Below are positions 8,308 to 17,205 of a DNA stretch of 64,000 bases, piece after piece. The notes beneath the pieces were generated by a model. It was not told the DNA's origin, ran no database searches, and saw only the letters and a program-made list of their open reading frames with translations. The DNA lies in NCBI GenBank assembly GCA_963786155.1, contig CAWAXW010000006.1:1922001-1986000 (forward strand), written 5' to 3'. The translations under genes and the position numbers were made by a program. How positions within the stretch are numbered: position 1 is the stretch's first letter; each line of letters starts with the position of its first letter. The DNA is from CAWAXW01 sp963786155. GTDB taxonomy: Bacteria > Actinomycetota > CADDZG01 > WHSQ01.

Positions 8308-11300
8308 ATGGTTGCCGAGCAGTTCACCGTCAGGAGGGGGATGAAGCGACACATAGCGCTTTTTACCCTGGTGTCTGTTATTGCGCTTCTGGTGCTGCCG
8401 ATCGCCCCGGTACTCGCGCAGACCCCCGTGTACACGCAGACCATCGGCGATGCCATTACGGGCGACAACCCGCTGCAGAACCAGAGCGGGCCGCAGAACG
8501 CGTGTAAGAGCAACCAGTGCCGCTTCCCGGACGACGGGGCGGACAGCTACACGGCGGAGCTGTGGGAGCGTCCCATGAACCAGCAGCAGGACCTCTTCTA
8601 CCCGGCCTTCGACATCACCCAGGCCCAGCTCGGCTCGGACTCTGAGTGGTACTACTTCAAGATCAACGTGTACGGCGGCAACGAGCCGTACCCGTTCTAC
8701 GGCTGGGAGATCGGCACCAACGGCGACCCGCGCGGTGGGTTGTTCATCCGCGCCGACGAGCCTCAGAAGAAGAACAGTTCTTACGGCTCCCAGAGCCTGA
8801 TCGCGTGGCACGACGGCAACAACACCGTGGGCGCCGGGACGACGAACGCCCCCGACGGGCCGGGCAACACCGACGGCTTCGAGGACAAGGTCTTCGATCA
8901 GAGCGGCAGCGACGTGCGGGTGCGGGCCTCGGGCAGCGTCATCGAGTTCGCCGCCCGCAAGAGCTTCGTGCACCAGTACGTGAGCGCGACCAACATCTCG
9001 CACCGCGGCTGGGCCCTAAAGGGCGGGGTCAACGACCCCACCAAGCTCTACGGCCACGACGTCTACGACCGGTCCCAGGCCGGTTCTCCTTACCCTTACC
9101 TGAACACGGCCGGAGCTCCCGACTCGGGGACGGCCAACAACGCCAAGAGCGGCAACGTCAACCCCTTCTACCCGACCGGCAACATCTACGAAATCGACAA
9201 CACCCAGTGGCTGACGATCCAGCTGCCGCCACCCACGATCGAAATCATCAAGAGCGGTCCCACGAACGCGGTGCGCGGCTCGACCATCACCTACACGATG
9301 GACGTGCGCATCCCGAGTGGCTCGGTGCCTCTGACCAACGTCGTGGTCACCGACCCCGATTGCACCGCGGGGTCGCTACAGCGGCTCCCCGGAGCCGCCA
9401 GCGGCGACACCGACAACGACAATGTCCTAGATCTGAGCGAGACGTGGCACTACACATGCTCGCGGACCATTGCCGGCAACGCGGTCAGCCCACTGCCGAA
9501 CCTGGCGACCGCGACGGGAACCGGCAACGGTCAGAACGTGACCGACACCGACCCACACGAGGTCATCCTGTCCAACCCACCCCAGCCGGTCGTTCAGATC
9601 GTCAAGGATGGTCCTACCAGCGCAGTTCGAGGGACGACCATCACCTACACGATGGATGTCTCGATCCCTTCGGGGAACCTGCCTCTGCACGACGTGGTCG
9701 TGACCGACCCGGACTGCAACACGGGTACCCTCAACCGGTTGTCCGGTGCGGCCAGCGGCGACACCAACAGCGACAACATCTTGCAGGTCAGCGAGGTGTG
9801 GCACTACAAGTGCGAGCGCACGATCGCTCTGAATGCGCCCAGCCCGCTGCCCAACACGGCTCGCGTCGATGCCAAGGGTCCCAATAACGAGCCCGTCTTC
9901 GACACCGACCCGCACTCCGTCGTGCTGTCGAATCCGGTCCCGCCGGTCGTTCAGATCCTCAAGGACGGTCCTTCTAGCGCAGTCCGAGGCTCGACCATCA
10001 CCTACACGATGGACGTCTCGATCCCTTCGGGGAACCTGCCTCTGCACGACGTGGTCGTGACCGACCCGGACTGCAACACGGGTACCCTCAACCGGTTGTC
10101 CGGTGCGGCCAGCGGTGACACGAATGGTGACAACATCCTGCAGTTCACCGAGGTGTGGCACTACACCTGCCAGCGGACGATCGCCAACAACGCGCCGAGC
10201 CCGCTGCCGAACACCGCGACGGTAAATGCCAAGGGGCCTAACAACGAGCCCGTGACGGACGACGACCCGCACTCGGTCACACTGACGAACGCGCCGGTGC
10301 CCGTGGTGCAGATCGTCAAGGGCGGACCCGCTTCTGCGCTGCGTGGCGACACCATCACCTACACGATGGATGTCTCGATACCGTCGGGGAACCTGGCATT
10401 GCACGACGTGGTCGTCAGCGACCCCGACTGCAATATCGGCTCGATCGCACGGCTCGCCGGCATCGCCAGTGGCGACACGAACGGTGACAACATCCTCCAG
10501 TTCACCGAGGTGTGGCACTACACGTGTCTTCGCACGATCAGCCTGACCGCGCCGAGCCCGCTGCCGAACACGGCGCGCGTGGACGCCAAAGGCCCGAACA
10601 ACGAGCCCGTGTTCGACACCGACCCGCACTCCGTCGTGGTGTCGAACCCACCCTCGCCGGTCGTGCAGATCGTCAAAGACGGTCCTTCCAGCGCAGTGCG
10701 AGGTTCCACCATCACCTACACGATGGACGTCTCGATCCCGTCGGGGAACCTCCCGTTGCACGACGTGGTCGTAACGGACCCGGACTGCAACGCGAGCACC
10801 CTGATTCGCCTGACGGGGGCCGCCAGCGGCGATACCAACACCGACAACATCTTGCAGGTCAGCGAGGTGTGGCACTACAAGTGCGAGCGGACGATCGCTC
10901 TGAATGCACCCAGCCCGCTGCCCAACACGGCTAGGGTCGACGCCAAGGGTCCGAATAACGAGCCCGTGTTCGACACCGACCCGCATTCCGTCGTTCTGAC
11001 CAACGCGCCGGTCCCGGTCGTGCAGATCGTCAAGGATGGGCCCTCACTGGCCCAACGCGGTTCGACCATCAGCTACACGATGGACGTCTCGATCCCGTCG
11101 GGGAACCTGCCGTTGCACGACGTGGTCGTGACCGACCCGGACTGCAACCCGAGCACACTCGTGCGCCTGTCGGGTGCCGCAAGCGGCGACAGCAACAGCG
11201 ACAACATCCTTCAGGTCGGCGAGGTGTGGCACTACACCTGCCGGCGAACCATCGCCCTTAACGCGCTAAGCCCGCTGCCGAACATCGCAACGGTCAATGC

Positions 11301-12916
11301 CAAGGGCCCGAACAACGAGCCCGTGACTGACGACGACCCGCACTCGGTCACACTGACGGACCAACCCGTCCCCGTTATCGAGATCATCAAGAGCGGGCCG
11401 ACGGAGGCGCAGCGTGGATCGACGATCACTTACACGATGGATGTGCGGATCCCAAGTGGGACCACTCCGCTCACCAACGTTGTGGTGACGGACCCGGACT
11501 GCAACCCCGGGACGATCCTGCGTCTTGCTGGAGCGGCCAGCGGAGATTCGAACAACGACAACATCTTGCAGTCCACCGAGACGTGGCACTACACCTGTCA
11601 GCGGACGATCTCTCAGAGCGCCACCAGCCCGTTGCCGAACACCGCTACCGCCACGGGTGTGGGTCCCAACAATCAGACGGTGACGGACACGGACGACCAC
11701 CTGGTCATCCTGACTCAGCAGCCGCCTAACCCTCAGATCATCATCGAGAAGTCCGGTCCGCAGACGGCCAAACGTGGCGACGAGATCACCTACACCTTGC
11801 GTGTGTCGATCCCGGTGGACCGTCCGCTGACCAATGTCACCGTGACCGACCCGAAGTGTGACAGCACTCCCGTGCTCGTCAGCCGCAGTGGCGGCGACCA
11901 GGACGACGTGCTCGAGCTCGGCGAGGTCTGGACCTACACCTGCAAGCACCGCATCACCGCACTCGACGCCGACCCACTGCCCAACACAGCAGTTGCTACG
12001 GGTCGCGACGACAGGGGTAACGAGGTCAGGGACGACGACGATCATCTCGTCGACCTCCTGCCCGGGCCCCCGACCCCGGCCATCGACATCGAGAAGGACG
12101 GTCCGGCCCGAGCACAACGAGGCGACACGATCACTTACCGTCTCAGTGTCTCGATCCCGATCGACCGCCCGCTGACCAACGTGGTCGTCTCCGACCCACG
12201 CTGTGATGATGCCCCGGAGTTGGTCTCCAAGACCGGCGGGGACAACGATGACACGCTCGAGTTCGGCGAGATCTGGAACTACCGCTGCACTCACCGGGTG
12301 CGTGCGGGCGATCCCAACCCGCTGCCGAACACGGCAACGGCCACGGGCGTGGACGAGGCGGGAACGCAGGTCACCGACCAGGACTCGCATCTGGTCGACC
12401 TCGTAGCCCCAGCCGACATCAGGATCGAAAAAGATGGCCCACAAGAAGCTGAGGTGGGCGACACCATCGTCTACACCCTCGAGGTGTCGATCCCGATCGA
12501 CCATCCGCTGACCAATGTCGAGGTCAGTGACCCTCGCTGCGACAACCGACCGACTCTGGACAACAAGCGGGGCGGGGACGACGACAACGTCCTCGAGTTC
12601 GGAGAGACGTGGGTCTACCACTGCGATCACCTCGTGCTGGACGGTGAGGTCGGGGTACTCCAGAACACTGCGACCGCCACTGGTGATGATGAGAACGGCG
12701 ACACAGTCCGTGATCGCGACGATCACGATGTCGAGGTCGCTGCCGTCCTCGGTGAGATCGATCACCAGGCCCGAGAACCCACCGGGCGGGATCCTTCCGT
12801 TCACCGGCTCGTCTTCGATGGCCCTGATCGCCTTGGCCTTCGGGATGGTCCTCACGGGCGGTGCGGCCCTGTGGATGTCCAGCAGGCGTCGTAAGGAAGG
12901 CCCAATCGAGTCATAA
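8308..12916 (+). CDS. LPFTG surface protein 3, 10 repeats; frameshift before anchor
   Basis: Start at ATG 8308: the first residues (MVAEQFTVRRGMKRH) are conserved in the paralogue at 13576 and both have GAGGAGAGAGG upstream; TTG 8221 and ATG 8341 are alternatives. After a signal peptide ending 'LAQ' comes a domain of about 260 residues almost identical to that of surface protein 4, then ten DUF11-like repeats, seven of them in strict ~357-nt tandem. At 12757-12760 a net +1 change (GAG-ATCG-ATC where paralogues read GAG-CAG-ATC) shifts the frame. As written, translation ends at 12894 with an unrelated tail; in the +1 frame the expected LPFTG, hydrophobic segment and SRRRKEG tail follow to 12916. 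Probably a sequence error; if real, the protein would be released, not anchored. Confidence 0.82.
9238..11736 (+). repeat. Seven ~357-bp tandem coding repeats in surface protein 3
   Basis: Equivalent codons of successive repeats fall at 9238, 9592, 9949, 10306, 10663, 11020, 11377 and 11737, i.e. spacings of 354, then 357 five times, then 360. Repeats 2-6 are very alike in DNA ('VQIVKDGPSSAVRGSTITYT' type, 'IPSGNLPLHDVVVTDPDC'), pointing to recent unequal crossing-over or gene conversion; the flanking repeats are more diverged. Confidence 0.9.
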
Positions 12917-12939
12917 GAGCTGCACCGCATCCGCAGCAG

Positions 12940-12967
12940 AAAAGGCCCCGGGCCACCGGGGCCTTTT
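12940..12967 (+). terminator. Terminator after surface protein 3
   Basis: AAAAGGCCCCGG pairs with CCGGGGCCTTTT (12-bp stem, GCCA loop), with the right arm ending in TTTT followed by CATTTT: a textbook intrinsic terminator. It lies in a ~50-bp tract that is near identical after surface protein 4. Confidence 0.92.
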
Positions 12968-13247
12968 CATTTTCTGAAGAGGAGATAGGGGGTTCGCCTG
13001 GCGAACCGCCGGCAGCGGGAGAGAGAGGACCGCTGCGCTCTGTTCGTTGCCTGGGTCCGTCGGAGGAGGGGGGGCCGACGGGCCCGGTGGTGCTGGTCTT
13101 TCTTGGTTCAGGTTCGGAAGTGGAGGTACCTGAGATATCGGACCCGGTCCCAGAAAACTTGAGGATTTTTCTTCCAACCGGGCCCCAAATACCCCCAATA
13201 TCCCGCGAACCCGCCACGGATCTTCCTCCCTTACGTAGGGATTCCTC
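12968..13247. other. Intergenic stretch without gene
   Basis: No credible coding frame. It holds a tight palindrome GGTTCGCCTGGCGAACC (12991-13007), purine-rich tracts, and TTACGTAG (13231-13238), one mismatch from the CTACGTAG sites at 250 and 6685. A short 'CTTGAGGA' with T-rich tail around 13158 resembles sequence just before the transpeptidase promoter region (about 6821), so part of it belongs to the duplicated leader. Confidence 0.5.
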
Positions 13248-13302
13248 TTGACTCGGATAGGCAGATTCTGGAAGATGTATCCAGAAGTTGGAAGTACAGA
13301 AC

Positions 13303-13336
13303 GGATGTGGATGCGGATGCGGATGTGGATGCGGAG
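13303..13336 (+). repeat. Hexanucleotide GGATGY repeat
   Basis: Five tandem GGATGC/GGATGT units followed by GGAGG. The same hexamer forms the first codons (ATGCGG twice) of the intact transpeptidase gene at 6981, so this is an expansion at the start of the decayed copy, probably by replication slippage. Confidence 0.8.
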
Positions 13337-13473
13337 GACGACAGCTATGGCCCCTACGACGGTTCCCGTCGTTACCCAAGCCTCGACGATCGAGTCCGGT
13401 CGTCCCTCAACCACGTACGCCCCCAAAGCCGTCCGGTGGAACGCCGCTATCGCCTGCCAGGCGCAGCCCACTA
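13305..13473 (+). pseudogene. Remnant of a second L,D-transpeptidase gene
   Basis: Codons from ATG 13329 read MRRTTAMAPTTVPVV, matching the N-terminus MRRNTAMARTTVSVV of the intact gene at 6981. The end, around 13436-13473 (GGAAC...ATCG...CCCACTAGGAGG), matches the last codons and stop of the intact gene (GGAACACC...CACTAGGAGG at 8158-8201). About 1 kb in between, including the whole catalytic domain, is missing; the RBS and leader hairpin are also gone. The sequences before (13246-13299) and after (13474-13575) remain homologous to those around the intact gene, showing this is the trace of a duplicated transpeptidase-surface protein unit. Confidence 0.8.
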
Positions 13474-13575
13474 GGAGGAGATGAGAGCCAAGGAGGGGAC
13501 GTGACGAAGTGGTCATCGGAAACACCACGCACTAGCAAGGTCAGGTTTCGGAGGAAAGAGGAGAGAGGGACTCAA

Positions 13576-16500
13576 ATGTTTGCAGATCAGATCACCATCA
13601 GGAGGGGGATGAAGCGACACGTTGCGCTTCTTACCCTGATGTCCGTAATAGCACTTCTCGTTCTGCCGATCGCCCCGGCGCTCGCCCAGAGCCCCGTCTA
13701 TACCCAGACGATCGGCGATGCGGTCACCGGCGACAACCCGCTGCAGAACCAGAGCGGGCCGCAGAACGCGTGTAAGAGCAACCAGTGCCGCTTCCCGGAC
13801 GACGGCGCAGACAGCTACACGGCGGAGCTGTGGGAGCGTCCCATGAACCAGCAGCAGGACCTCTTCTACCCGGCCTTCGACATCACCCAGGCCCAGCTCG
13901 GCTCGGACTCTGAGTGGTACTACTTCAAGATCAACGTGTACGGCGGCAACGAGCCGTACCCATTCTACGGCTGGGAGATCGGCACCAACGGCGACCCGCG
14001 CGGTGGGTTGTTCATCCGCGCCGACGAGCCTCAGAAGAAGAACAGCTCTTACGGCTCCCAGAGCCTGATCGCCTGGCACGACGGCAACAACACCGTCGGC
14101 GCCGGGACCACGAACGCCCCCGACGGGCCGGGCAACACCGACGGCTTCGAGGACAAGGTCTTCGACCAGAGCGGCTCCAACGTCCAGGTGCGGGCCTCGG
14201 GAAGCGTCATCGAGTTCGCCGCCCGCAAGAGCTTCGTGCACCAGTACGTGAGCCCCAGCAACATCTCGCACCGCGGCTGGGCCCTCAAGGGCGGGGTCAA
14301 CGACCCCACCAAGCTCTACGGCCACGACGTCTACGACCGGTCCCAGGCTGGGTCTCCTTATCCATACCTGAACCAAGCCGGAGCTCCCGACTCGGGGACT
14401 GCCAACAACGCAAAGAGCGGCAACGTCAACCCGTTCTACCCGACGGGCAACATCTACGAGATCGACAACACCCAGTGGCTGACGATCATTCAGCCGGATC
14501 CGGTCATCGACATCGAGAAGACCGGTGACCGTACCCAGACCGCTCTGAACGAGACCGTCACCTACACCTTGACGGTGACCAACCCCGGTCCCGAGGATCT
14601 AAAGAACGTGGTTGTCGCCGACAACCGTTGCGATGGAGCCAACCCTCGCACCCGGCTCTCGGGCGATACCAACAACGACAACATCCTGCAGCGCACCGAG
14701 ACGTGGACCTACCGCTGCACGCGTCTGATCACCAACGCCGACGTGACCGCAGGGTCGGTGCTCAACACCGCCACTGCGGACGGAGTGGGCGTCACCAGCA
14801 ACAAGCCGGCGCACGACCAGGACGACTTCAACGTCACGGTCAACCCGCTGCCCACCCCGGTGATCGACATCGAGAAGCTCGGTGACCGGACCCAGACAGC
14901 GCTGAACGAGACCGTCACCTACACCCTGACGGTCACCAACCCCGGTCCCGAGGACCTCAAGGACGTCGTGGTCGCCGACAACCGTTGCGATGGCTCCAAC
15001 CCTCGCACCAAGATCTCTGGCGACACCAACAACGACAACATCCTGCAGCGCACCGAGACGTGGACCTACCGCTGCACGCGTCTGATCACCAACGCCGACG
15101 TGACCGCAGGGTCGGTGCTCAACACCGCCACTGCGGACGGAGTGGGCGTCACCAGCAACAAGCCGGCGCACGACCAGGACGACTTCAACGTCACGGTCAA
15201 CCCGCTGCCCACCCCGGTGATCGACCTCGAGAAGACCGGTGACCGCAGCGTGGCCACGGTCGGCGACACGATCAACTACACCTTCGAGGTTCGGAACCGC
15301 AACCCGCAGACGGGTGCCCCCGGCCCCGAGGTGCTCAGAAACATCAACCTCAAGGACGACAAGTGCTCGACCCCCGTCTTCCAGGGTGGCGACACGAACA
15401 GCAACCAGCGGCTCGAGGTCGGCGAGGTCTGGACCTACAAGTGCAGCCGGGTGCTGTCGAGTGCCGACGTCGGCCAGTTCAAGAACATCGCAGACGTCGA
15501 GGGAACCGGCGTGACGAGTGGCAAGAAGGCCACCGACATCGACGACTTCACCGTCACGGTCAACCCGCAGGGGTCTAACCCCCAGATAGCGCTCGACAAG
15601 ACGTCGGACAAGCAGAACTACAAGGTTGGCGAGAAGGTGCAGTACACCTTCACCGTCACGAACCCCAACCCCGCCGTGCCGCTCAAGAACGTGACCCTGT
15701 CGGACCAGGTGCCGCAGAAGTGCGACTCCACCCCGACGGGCCCGACCAAGAACAACAGCGACTCCGACGACCTGCTCGAGAACGGCGAGCAGTGGATCTA
15801 CAAGTGCGAGCACACGGTCACGAGCACCGACGAGACCGCCGGCAAGATCGACAACACGGCGACCGCTCGGGGTAACTCGAACATCGACAACACCCCAGTG
15901 CAGGCGACCGACTCGCACACCGTGTTCGTCACCAAGGACGTCGCTCCCCAGATCACGATCGAGAAGTCGGGTCCGCAGACGGCCAACCGTGGCGACGAGA
16001 TCACCTACACGATGAAGGTCTCGATCCCGGTGAACCGCCCGCTGACCAACGTCACCGTGACCGACCCGAAGTGTGACTCCACTCCGGTGCTCGTCAGCCG
16101 CAGTGGCGGCGACCAGGACGACGTCCTCGAGTTCGGCGAGGTCTGGACCTACAACTGCAAGCACCGCATCACGGCGCTCGACGCAGACCCGCTGCCCAAC
16201 ACAGCAGTTGCTACGGGTCGCGACGACAAGGGCAACGAGGTCAGGGACGACGACGACCACCTCGTCGACATCCTGCCTGGGCCTCCGACCCCGGCCATCG
16301 ACATCGAGAAGGACGGTCCGGCTCGTGCGCAGATCGGCGACACGATCACCTACCGCCTTGCAGTCTCGATCCCGATCGACCGTCCGCTGACCAACGTTGT
16401 CGTCACCGACCCACGGTGTGACGATGACCCCGAGCTGGTCTCCAAGACCGGCGGCGACACCGACGACACCCTCGAGTTCGGTGAGGTGTGGAACTACCGT

Positions 16501-17124
16501 TGCAGCCACCGGGTCCGTGCTTCAGACCCCAACCCGCTGCCGAACACGGCAACGGCCACGGGCGTCGACGAGGCCGGGACCCAGGTCGAGGACCAGGACT
16601 CGCACCTGGTCGACCTGATCGCCCCTGCGGACATCCGCATCGTCAAGACCGGTCCGCAATCGGTCAACGTCGGCGACAGCATCCTTTACACCCTCGAGGT
16701 CTCCATACCGGTCGACCACCCGTTGACCAACGTCGAGGTGAAGGACCCCCGTTGTGACAACGCTCCTACGCTCGACGACAAGCGTGGCGGGGACAACGAC
16801 AACACCCTCGAGTTCGGCGAGACGTGGGTCTACCACTGCAGCCACGTCGCAACCGAGAACGAGGTCGGCACCCTGCCGAACGTGGCAACCGCCACGGGTG
16901 AGGACGAGGCCGGCGACAGGGTCCGCGACACCGACCCTCACAACGTCACCGTCCAAGCAGTCCTCGGTGAGCAGATCACCAGGCCGGACAACCCCAACAG
17001 CGGGATCCTTCCGTTCACGGGTTCGTCCTCGATGCCTCTGATCGCCATGGCGATCGGGATGCTCCTCACGGGCGCTGCGGCCCTGGGGATCTCCCGCAAG
17101 CGTGAGGAGGGCACCACCGAGTAA
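13576..17124 (+). CDS. LPFTG-anchored surface protein 4, 7 DUF11-like repeats
   Basis: 1182 residues. ATG 13576 has GAGGAGAGAGG upstream and aligns with the start of surface protein 3; the frame runs back to 13288, but that stretch is the transpeptidase remnant. Signal peptide ending 'ALAQ', then the shared N-terminal domain (about residues 45-300, rich in Tyr, Trp, Asn and Gly; unknown family), then seven repeats. Repeats 1-2 are nearly identical to each other but unlike those of protein 3 ('KTGDRTQTALNETVTYTLTV'), repeats 3-4 are divergent, and repeats 5-7 again match protein 3. The C-terminus is LPFTG (about 1145-1149), hydrophobic segment, RKREEGTTE. It is thus a mosaic: conserved ends, exchanged middle. 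Predicted wall-anchored protein. Confidence 0.9.
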   Translation: MFADQITIRRGMKRHVALLTLMSVIALLVLPIAPALAQSPVYTQTIGDAVTGDNPLQNQSGPQNACKSNQCRFPDDGADSYTAELWERPMNQQQDLFYPAFDITQAQLGSDSEWYYFKINVYGGNEPYPFYGWEIGTNGDPRGGLFIRADEPQKKNSSYGSQSLIAWHDGNNTVGAGTTNAPDGPGNTDGFEDKVFDQSGSNVQVRASGSVIEFAARKSFVHQYVSPSNISHRGWALKGGVNDPTKLYGHDVYDRSQAGSPYPYLNQAGAPDSGTANNAKSGNVNPFYPTGNIYEIDNTQWLTIIQPDPVIDIEKTGDRTQTALNETVTYTLTVTNPGPEDLKNVVVADNRCDGANPRTRLSGDTNNDNILQRTETWTYRCTRLITNADVTAGSVLNTATADGVGVTSNKPAHDQDDFNVTVNPLPTPVIDIEKLGDRTQTALNETVTYTLTVTNPGPEDLKDVVVADNRCDGSNPRTKISGDTNNDNILQRTETWTYRCTRLITNADVTAGSVLNTATADGVGVTSNKPAHDQDDFNVTVNPLPTPVIDLEKTGDRSVATVGDTINYTFEVRNRNPQTGAPGPEVLRNINLKDDKCSTPVFQGGDTNSNQRLEVGEVWTYKCSRVLSSADVGQFKNIADVEGTGVTSGKKATDIDDFTVTVNPQGSNPQIALDKTSDKQNYKVGEKVQYTFTVTNPNPAVPLKNVTLSDQVPQKCDSTPTGPTKNNSDSDDLLENGEQWIYKCEHTVTSTDETAGKIDNTATARGNSNIDNTPVQATDSHTVFVTKDVAPQITIEKSGPQTANRGDEITYTMKVSIPVNRPLTNVTVTDPKCDSTPVLVSRSGGDQDDVLEFGEVWTYNCKHRITALDADPLPNTAVATGRDDKGNEVRDDDDHLVDILPGPPTPAIDIEKDGPARAQIGDTITYRLAVSIPIDRPLTNVVVTDPRCDDDPELVSKTGGDTDDTLEFGEVWNYRCSHRVRASDPNPLPNTATATGVDEAGTQVEDQDSHLVDLIAPADIRIVKTGPQSVNVGDSILYTLEVSIPVDHPLTNVEVKDPRCDNAPTLDDKRGGDNDNTLEFGETWVYHCSHVATENEVGTLPNVATATGEDEAGDRVRDTDPHNVTVQAVLGEQITRPDNPNSGILPFTGSSSMPLIAMAIGMLLTGAAALGISRKREEGTTE
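14503..15216 (+). repeat. Two 357-bp tandem coding repeats in surface protein 4
   Basis: Copies at 14503-14859 and 14860-15216 are nearly identical in DNA, including a long invariant tract from AACATCCTGCAGCGCACCGA to the end of the unit; the next, diverged repeat starts at 15217. The period equals that of surface protein 3 although the repeat sequence differs. Confidence 0.9.
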
Positions 17125-17151
17125 TCAAGAGCTGCACCGCATCCGCAGCAG

Positions 17152-17179
17152 AAAAGGCCCCGGGGCACCGGGGCCTTTT
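17152..17179. terminator. Bidirectional terminator between convergent genes
   Basis: AAAAGGCCCCGG / GGCA / CCGGGGCCTTTT, a near copy of the terminator at 12940-12967. With A-rich and T-rich ends it can serve both surface protein 4 (+) and the CARDB gene ending at 17206 (-). Confidence 0.9.
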
Positions 17180-17205
17180 CCATTTCCCTAAGTCGCCGGC
17201 TGAGC

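Noticed and set aside
9238..11736. Regular repeats considered as CRISPR or satellite
   Set aside because: Period of 357 nt equals 119 codons and the sequence codes in frame throughout, with amino-acid level conservation.
12757..12760. Programmed +1 frameshifting in surface protein 3
   Set aside because: No slippery site or stop at the shift; the same kind of break occurs in many unrelated genes, favouring sequence error. Kept only as an alternative.
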